A DNA stretch of 25,998 nucleotides from Azoarcus sp. (GCA_031282905.1 JAITCV010000092.1:1-25998); one strand, 5' to 3'; counted from the stretch's first letter, positions 1-8,149 are shown. The notes: generated by a model from the sequence alone, not told the origin. Numbers and translations: made by a program.

Positions 1-32
1 ATATGTCTTCAAACCACCCCGCTGTCTTTACT

Positions 33-41
33 CCCCCCCCC
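33..41 (+). repeat. Homopolymeric tract of nine C in the 5' end of the receptor gene
   Basis: There are nine consecutive C at 33-41. From the ATG at 3 the reading frame as written stops at 75-77 (TAA). With one C removed, that ATG runs straight through the signal peptide into the FepA-like receptor. This is either a slippage-prone phase-variation switch or a homopolymer length error. Confidence 0.7.
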
Positions 42-99
42 GCGCACACAATTCTCATTAAAACCACTCGATCGTAACCTGTGCTGGGCGCTGTTCGGC

Positions 100-2325
100 A
101 TGGCGGTCGCCTTGCCCACGGCCGCGCAGGAAACGGAAAATGAGAGCACCCTGCAGGAAGTTCGCGTGATCGGCACCGCCGAAGAAACCTTGAAACAGAT
201 GACGGGCGTCTCGATCATCACCAGCGAGGACATCGAAAAACGCCCGCCCGCCAATGATCTGTCGGAAATCCTGGCCACCCAGCCCGGTGTCAATCTTTCC
301 GGTGCCAGCTCGGTCGGCGCATATGGCAACCAGCGCGAAATCGACCTGCGCGGCATGGGCGCGGAAAACACCATGATCCTGATCGACGGCAAACCCGTGA
401 ATTCGCGCCAGGGCGCGATTACGCGCCGTACTGGCGACCGTGACACTGGCGGCGACACCAACTGGGTGCCGGTCGACCAGATCGAGCGCATCGACGTCAT
501 TCGCGGTCCGGCGGCGGCGCGTTATGGCTCCGGCGCTTCCGGCGGCGTCATCAACATTGTCACCAAACGGCCGGGCGATAAATTTTCCGGCGCGCTCACC
601 ACCTATCTGAGTCGGCCGGAGGATCGGCTTGAAGGAATCGGCACACGCCGCCTGGGGTTCAACCTGTCCGGCCCGATCACCGAAAATCTTTCCTTTCGCG
701 TGTATGGCAACATCGCCAAGACCGATGGCGACAAACCCACGATCAACGGTGTAAACGACGACGGCACGCCGTACTGGATTGCTGGCAAGGAAGGCCGCCG
801 CAACCGTGACGTCAAGGGCCTCGTGCGCTGGGACATCACGCCCGGGCAGGTGCTGGAATTCGAGGGTGGGGTTTCCCGCCAAGGCAATATCTACGCCGGG
901 GAATCCGCCACTCTCGGGCCTTCGGAAGTCATGCAGGAATGGGCCAGGAAAGGCGAGGAGACACGTCGCGTCATTCGCAGGACCGCCTCCATCACTCATC
1001 GCGGCAAATGGGGCGAACTGGGCGATTCGCGCATTACTTTCCAGTATGAAAACTCCGACACGGTCAATTGCGCCCAAGGTTCCGGCGGAATGAACGAAGC
1101 CAATTGCAGCGACGCCACATCGCGGCAGAAATCCGAACAGGACAATTACTTCCTGAATGGTGAATTGAATATGCCGCTCAATCTGGGCGGCCTCGATCAG
1201 GTGATGACCGTCGGTTTCGAATACCGCCACCAGAAAATCACCGACAATAATGCGCTGTTGCAGGGCGCGGATAACGGCAAGAGCGGACCCGGGGTTTTCC
1301 ACACCTTGGAAAACAATACCAAAGCCATCTTCGTGGAAGACAATATCGCCATCAATGACGCCTTCCTCCTCACGCCCGGCATTCGCCTGGATCATCACAG
1401 CGATTTCGGCAGCAACTGGAGTCCCAGCCTCAATGCAAGTTACGAACTGGGCGGCGGCTTCACCTTCAAGGGCGGCATCGCGCGCACCTTCAAAGCGCCC
1501 AATCCCTACCAGATTTCACCCAATTATTCTTCTGGCCTGGGTGGTTCTTGCCCATACAACGGTTTGGGACTGCCTGCGGATTCCTACGATTGCACCGTCC
1601 GCGGCAACCCCGACTTGAAGCCGGAAATCAGCGTCAACAAGGAAATCGGCCTGGCTTGGGACAACCGGCGCGGAGCCAACGGCAGCTTGACCTATTTCCG
1701 CAACGACTACAAAAACAAGGTCTTGGCCGAGGCATTGTCCGACGTGACCGACTTGACGAACCTGATCGATTTCGAATGGGTGAACGCGGGCAAGGTGCTG
1801 GTTCATGGCGTCGAAGGCAGCGCCACCCTTCCCATCCTGGGCACGAACGGCAACAAGCTCAAGTTGATCAACAACCTGACCTGGATGATCAAGAACCACA
1901 ACAAGGATACCGATCAGCCCATTTCCATCTTTCCGAGATACACGCTCAACAGCGCACTGCAATGGAATGTTTCCGAACAATTCAACGTGCAGTTAACCGC
2001 CACGCTCTACGGTCGCCGCAAGCCGCGCACGGTGAGTTACCACGGCTACCGGATGACCGGCGCCGCCGTGCAGGAACGCGGCCCTTACGCGCTTTTCGGT
2101 CTCAACGGTAGCTATGAATTCAGCAAGGGCCACCGTTTGGGCTTTGGCATCAGCAACCTGTTCGACAGGGAAATCAAACGCGCGGCACGTCTGGCATCAG
2201 CCAACTCCGCCGACGGTGGCCAAGGCACTCCGATGGAAGACAGAGTAATTTCCACTGGCGCGGGGGCGAAGACCTACAACGAACCGGGCCGCGCCTACTA
2301 CATCACCTACACCATCCCGTTCTGA
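100..2325 (+). CDS. fepA: TonB-dependent ferric siderophore receptor, FepA/PfeA family
   Basis: This is an outer-membrane receptor that imports a ferric catecholate-type siderophore using TonB energy. The plug domain comes first, with IDLRGMGAENTMILIDGKPV and RGPAAARYGSGASGGVINI, both very close to E. coli FepA. The 22-strand barrel region follows and ends in aromatic YYITYTIPF, the usual outer-membrane C-terminus. Two cysteine pairs (CAQGSGGMNEANC and one near residues 487-497) probably sit in extracellular loops. The first in-frame ATG is at 100, but this start removes most of the signal peptide. The same frame is open back to base 1 and encodes FSLKPLDRNLCWALFGMAVA and then LPTAAQE, a good export signal. 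An ATG at 3 would join this frame only if the C tract at 33-41 had eight bases instead of nine, which would give 773 residues. Family assignment is firm; the substrate is inferred. Confidence 0.93.
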   Translation: MAVALPTAAQETENESTLQEVRVIGTAEETLKQMTGVSIITSEDIEKRPPANDLSEILATQPGVNLSGASSVGAYGNQREIDLRGMGAENTMILIDGKPVNSRQGAITRRTGDRDTGGDTNWVPVDQIERIDVIRGPAAARYGSGASGGVINIVTKRPGDKFSGALTTYLSRPEDRLEGIGTRRLGFNLSGPITENLSFRVYGNIAKTDGDKPTINGVNDDGTPYWIAGKEGRRNRDVKGLVRWDITPGQVLEFEGGVSRQGNIYAGESATLGPSEVMQEWARKGEETRRVIRRTASITHRGKWGELGDSRITFQYENSDTVNCAQGSGGMNEANCSDATSRQKSEQDNYFLNGELNMPLNLGGLDQVMTVGFEYRHQKITDNNALLQGADNGKSGPGVFHTLENNTKAIFVEDNIAINDAFLLTPGIRLDHHSDFGSNWSPSLNASYELGGGFTFKGGIARTFKAPNPYQISPNYSSGLGGSCPYNGLGLPADSYDCTVRGNPDLKPEISVNKEIGLAWDNRRGANGSLTYFRNDYKNKVLAEALSDVTDLTNLIDFEWVNAGKVLVHGVEGSATLPILGTNGNKLKLINNLTWMIKNHNKDTDQPISIFPRYTLNSALQWNVSEQFNVQLTATLYGRRKPRTVSYHGYRMTGAAVQERGPYALFGLNGSYEFSKGHRLGFGISNLFDREIKRAARLASANSADGGQGTPMEDRVISTGAGAKTYNEPGRAYYITYTIPF

Positions 2326-2348
2326 CGCTCGGCCGTCTGCCAAGATTT

Positions 2349-2406
2349 CGTCATTGCGCGGAGCGGCGGCGTGGCTATTCAAACGGGGTAACGCATGCGT
2401 TGCCCC
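2349..2406 (+). repeat. Dispersed intergenic repeat with a gCATGC palindrome
   Basis: The gap between the receptor and the methyltransferase (2326-2468) starts its repeat with cgtcattgcgcggagcggcg. This is a divergent form of the element found intact at 24750-24785. It is followed at 2385-2406 by a near-perfect 22-bp palindrome (GGGG-t-AACGCATGCGTT-g-CCCC). No T-run follows, so this is not a standard terminator, although the hairpin could still affect transcript ends. Confidence 0.55.
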
Positions 2407-2468
2407 GGATTGGCCACGGCTCAAAACATGGCTGACATTCAAATGTCACAAACCCGCTTTGTTACCTC

Positions 2469-3866
2469 ATGACCCCGTCCGACTACCTTGTCGATATTCC
2501 CTATCCAAACCATTTTTTCCGGGAAACCATGCCGGTCTGGATGAGCGCCATCCTCACCGCGCTCGGCCGCCGAACGCCCGATCTGACCCGGCCCTATGTT
2601 TGGCTGGAACTGGGTTGTGGCGCTGGCCTGGGCGTGGTGGTGGCCGCCGCCACCAACCCGCTGGGCTGTTTCATCGGCGTCGACCTCAACGACGAAGCCA
2701 TCGCGCAGGCCTGGGAACTGGCTCGGGATGCCGGTATCGGCAACGCGAGCTTTCATGGCATGGATTTTGGTCAGGCGCTTCTGGGCAATCGCTTGCCGCC
2801 ATGCGATTTCATCGTGGCGCACGGCCTTTATTCGTGGATTGCTCCCGATACCCGCGCTGTCCTGCGGCGCATCGTGGCGCAAAAACTGAACCCTGGTGGC
2901 ATAGTGTGCGTCTCCTACCTCTGCCATCCAGGTTCGGTTTCGTTCGATTGCGCGCGCAGGCTCATGCACCGGATCACTCGACAGCAGGCGGGCGGCAGCG
3001 TCGGCAAGGCGCGGGCCGGCATGGCTTTCCTGCAACGCATGGCGCGTGCTGGCGCGGGTTATTTCCAGGATTATCCAGGCGTGTTGCCCGAAGAGCGCCC
3101 CCTGGATGACGCTCGCGCAGCCCTGTTCGCCCATGATTACCTGAACACATACCGGGACGTGTTGCACGTAGCCGATGTCATGACCGACTTCGCCGCCGCG
3201 GGGTGCGAATACGCCGGCAGCGCCGCGCCCTACGAAAACATCGACATGGCCTCGCTGCCCGGCGGGACCTTGGAATTGCTGGAAGAATTGCGTGCTGGCG
3301 GCGCGGATGCCGCCACGATCGAGACGTTCAAGGATCTGGCGCGTCACCAGACCCAGCGTTGTGACCTGTATCAGCGTCTCCATCCAGATGGCAACGCATT
3401 GGACGATGACGATTACCGGCAGGCGCTGCTCGCGCAGCGTGTGTGCCTGCTGCCCGACGCGCCCGAACGCCTTGCCGCCGCGCAGGGCGTGCTGACGCTG
3501 CAAAGTCGCATCGGCCCGATACGCCTGCCGCTGGAAGACGCCGCGCCGCTGCTCGATGCGCTACGCAACGGCCCGCGATCCTATGCCCAACTGGCTGCGT
3601 TGCCCGCCTATGCCGCTCGGCCCGGCTTCATCAATACGCTGCTGCAACTCCTGGCCTGGCGGGGATGGCTGCATTTTTTGCGCCCGGATTTTTCATATCC
3701 GAATTGCGATACTTCGCGCCCAGCGGACAGCTTGGGCAGATTGAACGGCTTGGGCAGCGAAGCCGCGCGGAGCTTCAACGCGGCACTCTCCCGGTGTCCC
3801 GCGCCCTTCAACGGCACCATCATCGCCGTTGCCGCCATAGGCTCTGCCATTTCGTCACCCAGATAA
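2469..3866 (+). CDS. SAM-dependent methyltransferase with methyltransferase regulatory domain
   Basis: The product has 465 residues. The N-terminal class I methyltransferase fold shows the SAM-binding motif I as WLELGCGAG (about residues 45-53), an acidic VDLND after strand 2 and GMDFGQ further on. The segment after residue 150 (CVSYLCHPG and the following helices) fits the 'predicted methyltransferase regulatory domain' family. The C-terminal part, with RNGPRSYAQLAALP, looks like a small winged-helix module. The start at 2469 matches the family N-terminus (YLVDIPYPNHFF). The substrate is unknown. It lies on the same strand as the siderophore receptor but 143 bp away across a repeat, so co-transcription is not certain. 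A candidate small peptide gene follows 109 bp downstream, which leaves open a modifying-enzyme role; that is speculative. Confidence 0.85.
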   Translation: MTPSDYLVDIPYPNHFFRETMPVWMSAILTALGRRTPDLTRPYVWLELGCGAGLGVVVAAATNPLGCFIGVDLNDEAIAQAWELARDAGIGNASFHGMDFGQALLGNRLPPCDFIVAHGLYSWIAPDTRAVLRRIVAQKLNPGGIVCVSYLCHPGSVSFDCARRLMHRITRQQAGGSVGKARAGMAFLQRMARAGAGYFQDYPGVLPEERPLDDARAALFAHDYLNTYRDVLHVADVMTDFAAAGCEYAGSAAPYENIDMASLPGGTLELLEELRAGGADAATIETFKDLARHQTQRCDLYQRLHPDGNALDDDDYRQALLAQRVCLLPDAPERLAAAQGVLTLQSRIGPIRLPLEDAAPLLDALRNGPRSYAQLAALPAYAARPGFINTLLQLLAWRGWLHFLRPDFSYPNCDTSRPADSLGRLNGLGSEAARSFNAALSRCPAPFNGTIIAVAAIGSAISSPR

Positions 3867-3975
3867 AAATGGAAAATGCCTCTTTCTGGGGTTATGTATA
3901 TAAAATAATCCAGAAGATTGTGACACAAGTTTCGTGGTTGCTGGCCCCTTATATATTGAAAGTGGAGGAATGACC

Positions 3976-4101
3976 ATGAATGATTTTAACCAGGAATATT
4001 TTTTCCTTTTGCCTTCTGGAAGCCGGCCCCATGTGATGCCAGAGGCGACGCATGCGTCGCCCCTACAAAAGTCCTATCAAGAATGCAGCACTACAGTGTG
4101 A
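3976..4101 (+). CDS. Candidate small protein, 41 residues, unknown function
   Basis: ATG at 3976 has GGAGG at 3964-3968, seven bases upstream, one of the best ribosome-binding sites in the window. A second in-frame ATG at 3970 is too close to that site. The peptide starts MNDFNQEYFFLLPSGSRP and ends SYQECSTTV with a single cysteine. It sits in AT-rich sequence just after the methyltransferase, with TATATA at 3951-3956 upstream. Its middle (EATHASP) is encoded by the 18-bp palindrome at 4044-4061, so the C-terminal half may be a fusion into repeat DNA. No family is recognised. It may be a real small protein, a truncated gene or chance. Confidence 0.35.
   Translation: MNDFNQEYFFLLPSGSRPHVMPEATHASPLQKSYQECSTTV
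4044..4061. repeat. Perfect 18-bp palindrome ggcgacgcatgcgtcgcc
   Basis: The sequence is fully self-complementary and centred on gCATGC. Related palindromes occur at 2385-2406 and around 22517-22533. Here it lies between the convergent small ORF and rluF, so it could form a hairpin in both transcripts, but no T-tract follows. Confidence 0.6.
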
Positions 4102-4113
4102 ACACGCCTTGAT

Positions 4114-5052
4114 TTAGAGGTGTTCATCGGTCCTCTGCATTTGATCGCCGAAGGTTTCATCGTCGCCCAACAGCCGCCATTGACCGGGTGGCAGTTCGCC
4201 CAGGCGAACCTGACCTATCCTCACCCGTTTGAGTGCCAGCACTTTCAGGCCGACGAGCTCGCACATGCGGCGAATTTGCCGTTTGCGCCCCTCGCGCAGG
4301 ATGAAACGAAGCTGGTCGTCGTTGATCCATTCCACCTTGGCCGGACGCAGGGCGCGGTCATCGAGTTCCAGGCCGTGGTTGAGCAGGGCGAGGCCATCGG
4401 TGGCGAGCTGGCCTTCGACCCGCACCAGGTATTCTTTTTCGACCGTGGATGATTCGCCGATCAACTGGCGAGCGATGCGGCCGTCCTGGGTGAGCACCAG
4501 CAAGCCGGTGGAATCGATGTCGAGCCGTCCCGCGGGCGCGAGTCCCTGGAGCATGGCGCGCTGGAAAGGGCGGTTCCCGCGCTCGAACTGGTTGCCGGGA
4601 GTGATCAGTTCGACCGCAGGCCGATAGCCCGGCTCGGGCTGACCGGAGACATAACCGACCGGCTTGTGGAGCAGGATCGTGACCCGCGCCGCTTGTTGCT
4701 GGCGCGCTTCCGGCGCAAGGGTGATGCGCGCGTCGGGGTCGATGCGCGTGCCCAGTTCCGTGACCCGCCGTCCGTCGACGAACACCCAGCCGCGCTCGAT
4801 CAGTTCGTCGGCTTCACGCCGGGAACACATCCCGCGCGCGGCCATCACCTTGGAAAGACGCACGCCTTCGGCATTGTTTTCGCTCGCCGTTTCGCGCCGC
4901 GCCGCGCTGGGCGCGCCCGCCGCCGGGCGTGTGGCGCGCCCGGCATTTCTTGCCTTTTTGGCCACCGGGGCTTTCCGCGCCTTGGGCGTTGCCGCGCTGG
5001 TTGCTGGTTTCAGCTTCAAGGTGCCCTGGATACGGGCCTTGGCGTCGTTCAT
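4114..5052 (-). CDS. rluF: 23S rRNA pseudouridine synthase, RluF-like (RsuA/RluB/E/F family)
   Basis: The enzyme isomerises a uridine in 23S rRNA to pseudouridine. After a lysine- and alanine-rich N-terminal extension of about 60 residues comes an S4 RNA-binding domain (VRLSKVMAARGMCSRREAD). The catalytic domain carries LLHKPVGYVSG, the active-site motif AGRLDIDSTGLLVLT with its aspartate, KEYLVRVEG and the signature RKRQIRRMCE. The S4 segment and the C-terminal LGELPPGQWRLLGDDE match RluF better than RluB or RsuA. The 312-residue length is close to family size given the extension. The ATG overlaps the dctM stop by ATGA (5049-5052), so translation is probably coupled to the TRAP operon despite the unrelated role. 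RluF versus a close paralogue is not certain. Confidence 0.88.
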   Translation of the reverse strand: MNDAKARIQGTLKLKPATSAATPKARKAPVAKKARNAGRATRPAAGAPSAARRETASENNAEGVRLSKVMAARGMCSRREADELIERGWVFVDGRRVTELGTRIDPDARITLAPEARQQQAARVTILLHKPVGYVSGQPEPGYRPAVELITPGNQFERGNRPFQRAMLQGLAPAGRLDIDSTGLLVLTQDGRIARQLIGESSTVEKEYLVRVEGQLATDGLALLNHGLELDDRALRPAKVEWINDDQLRFILREGRKRQIRRMCELVGLKVLALKRVRIGQVRLGELPPGQWRLLGDDETFGDQMQRTDEHL

Positions 5053-6335
5053 GACAACATGCCCAACATGCGCGGCAAGACGAGCGAGATGGTCGGGATG
5101 TAGGTGATCAGGATCAGGAACACCAGCATGGTGAGGAGCCAGGGCAGCACTGCCCGGCTCATCTCGGTGAGACCGGCGTTGGTGACGCCGCTTGCCACGA
5201 AAAGGTTCAGCCCCACTGGCGGGGTGATCATGCCGATTTCCATGTTCACCACGATCATCACCCCGAAATGGACGGGATCGATGCCCAGCGCCACCGCCAC
5301 CGGGAAGAGGATGGGGGCGAGGATGAGGATGATCGAGGAGGGTTCCATCAACGCGCCCGCGACCAGCAGCAGCAGATTCACCACGACCAGGAAACCGATC
5401 ATGCCCATGCCGCTGGCAACGATGGCGTCGGCCATGCGCTGCGGAATCTGCTCGTTGGTCAGCGCGAAGGAGAACAGCGTCGCGCTGGCGATGATGAAAA
5501 GCAGCATCGCGCTCATGTTGGCCGAATCGAGCAGCACGCGTGGAATCTGGCGCAGCCTCAAATCCTTGTAGACGAAGACGGCAATGATGAATGCGTATAC
5601 CGCGCTCATCGCGGCCGCTTCGGTCGGGGTGAAGATGCCCGAGTAGATGCCGCCCATCACTACCACGATCAGCATCAGCCCCCAGAACGCCTTGCGGAAC
5701 GCTTGCCAGCGCTCGCGCCAGGAGGCGCACGGCAAGGTGGGGTAGGCGTGTTTTTTGGCGATGAACCAGGTGCACAGGCCGAGCATGAAGGCGAGCAGCA
5801 AGCCCGGTATCACCCCGGCCATGAACAGCGCGCCCACCGAGGTGTTGGTGGTGACCGCGTACATCACCATGATGATCGAAGGCGGAATGAGGATGCCCAG
5901 ACCGCCCGACGAGGCCACGACGCCCGAGGCGAAACGCAGCGGAAAACCCTGGCGCAGCATGGCGGGAATCAGGATCGAACCGATCGCCACCACGGTGGCG
6001 GGCGACGAGCCGGAAACGGCGGCGAACAGCGCGCAGGCCAGCACCGCCGACATGCCCAGGCCGCCACACAGGTGACCGACCATGGCCGAGGCGAAGTCGA
6101 TCATGCGTCGCGCCACGCCGCCGTGGGTGAGGAAGTTGCCGGCGAGGATGAAGAACGGGATCGCCATGATCTCGAAGTTCTCGATGCCGGAGAACATCTT
6201 CAATGCCACCGTGTTCAGCGGCACGTCGGTGAAGAGAAAGGTGAAGGCCAGCACCGTGAGGCCGAGCGCCACGCCGACCGGCATGCCGATCACCATCAAC
6301 ACGATCAGCAAGCCGAAGATGGATAGTGCGCTCAT
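5049..6335 (-). CDS. dctM: TRAP transporter large membrane subunit DctM
   Basis: This 428-residue protein is the 12-helix inner-membrane subunit of a tripartite ATP-independent periplasmic transporter and carries the solute translocation path, driven by an ion gradient. Hydrophobic helices run throughout. Family-typical stretches are FFILAGNFLTHGG, VSGSSPATVVAIGSILIPAM, GILIPPSIIMVMYAV, IFTPTEAAAMSAVYAF and EIGMITPPVGLNLFV. The start MSALSIFGLL at 6335 is chosen because it overlaps the dctQ stop by ATGA and is the usual family start. The end overlaps the start of the pseudouridine synthase gene in the same manner. It should pair with DctQ and DctP from this operon. Confidence 0.95.
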   Translation of the reverse strand: MSALSIFGLLIVLMVIGMPVGVALGLTVLAFTFLFTDVPLNTVALKMFSGIENFEIMAIPFFILAGNFLTHGGVARRMIDFASAMVGHLCGGLGMSAVLACALFAAVSGSSPATVVAIGSILIPAMLRQGFPLRFASGVVASSGGLGILIPPSIIMVMYAVTTNTSVGALFMAGVIPGLLLAFMLGLCTWFIAKKHAYPTLPCASWRERWQAFRKAFWGLMLIVVVMGGIYSGIFTPTEAAAMSAVYAFIIAVFVYKDLRLRQIPRVLLDSANMSAMLLFIIASATLFSFALTNEQIPQRMADAIVASGMGMIGFLVVVNLLLLVAGALMEPSSIILILAPILFPVAVALGIDPVHFGVMIVVNMEIGMITPPVGLNLFVASGVTNAGLTEMSRAVLPWLLTMLVFLILITYIPTISLVLPRMLGMLS

Positions 6336-7030
6336 TGCTGTTTGCTCCCATGTTCGCCAATGTGCTGGCTGTGCTGGTTGTGTTCGATATCCTCGGCAAC
6401 CGAAATCGCTTCGCCTTCGAGCAGCACATTCGCGTCCTGTTCGGTATCCAGCCCTTCGACATGACCGTGGTCGTGCGTCGGCAGCTTGCCGCTGTGCGCA
6501 AAGCGCACCATGACCTGCACGAAACGGAAACACATCAGGAAGGAACCCAGCGGAATCGCCAGGTAAACCATCCAGGTCGGCCATTCCAGATCGGGGGTGA
6601 TCGGCCCTTCGAAACGATCGCCGGTCTCCATGCCGAGCCAGTTCATCGCATCGAAGGCCATGCCGTTTTCCCACACCAGATTCGCGCCGAAAATGCCGAT
6701 CAATGCGGTAAACAGCACGCCGCAGGCCAGCCCCAGATGGATCAGCACCGCACGCGGCAGACCTTCGAGGTGATTCACCACGATGTCGACGCCGACATGG
6801 ATGCCGGTTCGCACGCCGTAGGCCGCGCCGAATTTCGCCATCCACACGAACAGGATGATGCACAGTTCCTGTGCCCAACTGAAATTGAGCTCCAGCAGCC
6901 AGTCCTGGAGATAGGGAATGGCGAAACCGGAAAAATAGCGATGTACCACGGCGATGAACGTCACCAGTGTCGCCGCCGCCATCAGCGTGGCGATGATGAA
7001 CTCTTCGAGCCGGTCGAGAATCTTGATCAT
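6332..7030 (-). CDS. dctQ: TRAP transporter small membrane subunit DctQ
   Basis: The four-helix small subunit of the TRAP transporter forms the membrane complex with DctM. The N-terminus MIKILDRLEEFIIATLMAAA and the helix-2 region WAQELCIILFVWMAKFGAAY with GIHVGVDIVV are characteristic. A periplasmic insertion (about residues 120-150, ENGMAFDAMNWLGMETGD) separates helices 3 and 4, as in larger DctQ proteins. After the last helix a cytoplasmic tail of about 50 residues is acidic and rich in histidine (HDHGHVEG, HNQHSQHIGEHG), longer than in most DctQ. It overlaps dctM by ATGA and lies 105 bp downstream of dctP. Confidence 0.93.
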   Translation of the reverse strand: MIKILDRLEEFIIATLMAAATLVTFIAVVHRYFSGFAIPYLQDWLLELNFSWAQELCIILFVWMAKFGAAYGVRTGIHVGVDIVVNHLEGLPRAVLIHLGLACGVLFTALIGIFGANLVWENGMAFDAMNWLGMETGDRFEGPITPDLEWPTWMVYLAIPLGSFLMCFRFVQVMVRFAHSGKLPTHDHGHVEGLDTEQDANVLLEGEAISVAEDIEHNQHSQHIGEHGSKQQ

Positions 7031-7071
7031 CGAGCGCTCCCGGTATGAGCGAAATGAGCGGAAAGCAACAG

Positions 7072-7112
7072 CCTTCCCGCCATGCCGTCCGCGACGCGGG
7101 ACATCGGGAAAG
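7072..7112 (-). promoter_or_regulatory. Intercistronic stem-loop between dctP and dctQ
   Basis: TTCCCG (7074-7079) pairs with CGGGAA (7105-7110), and inside them GTCC (7087-7090) pairs with GGAC (7099-7102). The structure falls in the 105-bp gap after the binding-protein gene. In transporter operons such structures often protect the binding-protein message or partly stop transcription, which would give more DctP than DctQM. That role is inferred. Confidence 0.35.
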
Positions 7113-7135
7113 CATGCGGTTTGCGGACTGCCGAC

Positions 7136-8149
7136 TTACAGGCTGTCTGGATCAAAGCCGGTCGCCTTGTAGATCGCCTCGATCAGATCGGCGCCCACCC
7201 GCGAGGCCATTTTCTTGTGCACCGGCAACAAGGCGCGCTTGAAGGCCGTTTTTTCTGCCGCGGTCGGGGTGTAGATTTCGGTCTTGCCCGAAGCCCGCAC
7301 CGCGGCGAGCGCGCTGTCGTTTTCTTCCTTGGCGATCTGGTTGGCATAGACCGTCGATTCCTTGATCGCGCGTTCCAGTCCGGCACGGATTTCGGCCGGC
7401 AGGCCATCCCAGAATTTCTTGTTGGTGATTACCGCGTAACCCAGATAGCCATGATCGGTGATGGTCATGTGTTTTTGCACTTCGAACATCTTCTGGGTAT
7501 AGAGGTTGGAGTGAGGATTCTCGGTGCCATCCACCACCCCGGTCTGGAGCGCCTGGTAGACCTCGGAGAACGCCATCACCTGAGGCAGCGCCTTCAATGC
7601 GCGCATCTGCTCTTCGAGCACCTTGGAAGACTGGATGCGCAGCTTCCTGCCCCGGAGATCTTCCGGGCGGTGGATCGGCGTGTTGGCCGAGAACGACTTG
7701 AAGCCGTTGTCCCAGTACGCCAGCCCGAGAATGCCCTTGGGTTCCAGCTTCGCCAGCAACTGCGCGCCGACCGGGCCATTGGTTACCTTGCCCAGCATTT
7801 CATAGCCATCGAAAATGTAGGGCAGATCGAACACCTCGAACTCGCGCACGCCGAGCGGGCCGAATTTGGCCAGGGAAGGAGCCAGGAGATGCACCGCGCC
7901 CATTTGTAGCGCTTCCAGTTCTTCCTTGTCCTTGTAGAGCGTGCTGTTGGGATAGACCTCGACCTTCACCGCGCCAGCGGTATATTGCTCCGCCAGTTCC
8001 TTGAATTTGTCCGCGGCCTTGCCCTTGGGGGTGTCCTGGGCGACGACATGGCTGAATTTGATCACGATGGGTTCGGCGGCACAGGTCGCAGTCGCCATAC
8101 TTGCCCATCCGGCCACGGTCAGTCCCAGCAGGAATGTGCGAAATTTCAT
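7136..8149 (-). CDS. dctP: TRAP transporter periplasmic solute-binding protein DctP
   Basis: This 337-residue binding protein captures the substrate in the periplasm and delivers it to DctQM. An N-terminal signal peptide (MKFRTFLLGLTVAG, ending near TCAAEP) precedes IKFSHVVAQDTPKGKAADKF and VYPNSTLYKDKEELEALQMG, standard DctP-family motifs. The ligand carboxylate-binding arginine is expected in LRGRKLRIQSSKVLE, and VVDGTENPHSNLYTQKMFEV is the second hallmark. These features and the neighbouring dctSR genes favour a C4-dicarboxylate such as malate, fumarate or succinate, although TRAP specificity cannot be read reliably from sequence. AGGAG stands eight bases before the ATG. Expression is likely controlled from the region upstream, 8150-8226. 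Confidence 0.95.
   Translation of the reverse strand: MKFRTFLLGLTVAGWASMATATCAAEPIVIKFSHVVAQDTPKGKAADKFKELAEQYTAGAVKVEVYPNSTLYKDKEELEALQMGAVHLLAPSLAKFGPLGVREFEVFDLPYIFDGYEMLGKVTNGPVGAQLLAKLEPKGILGLAYWDNGFKSFSANTPIHRPEDLRGRKLRIQSSKVLEEQMRALKALPQVMAFSEVYQALQTGVVDGTENPHSNLYTQKMFEVQKHMTITDHGYLGYAVITNKKFWDGLPAEIRAGLERAIKESTVYANQIAKEENDSALAAVRASGKTEIYTPTAAEKTAFKRALLPVHKKMASRVGADLIEAIYKATGFDPDSL

Noticed and set aside
58..1398. Minus-strand frame of 446 codons opposite the siderophore receptor
   Set aside because: The plus strand encodes an unmistakable FepA-like protein; the antisense frame has no recognisable fold.
4114..6501. A single 795-codon frame joining the pseudouridine synthase to upstream sequence
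   Set aside because: The upstream part is out of frame with dctM, which is intact; RluF begins at the ATG at 5052.
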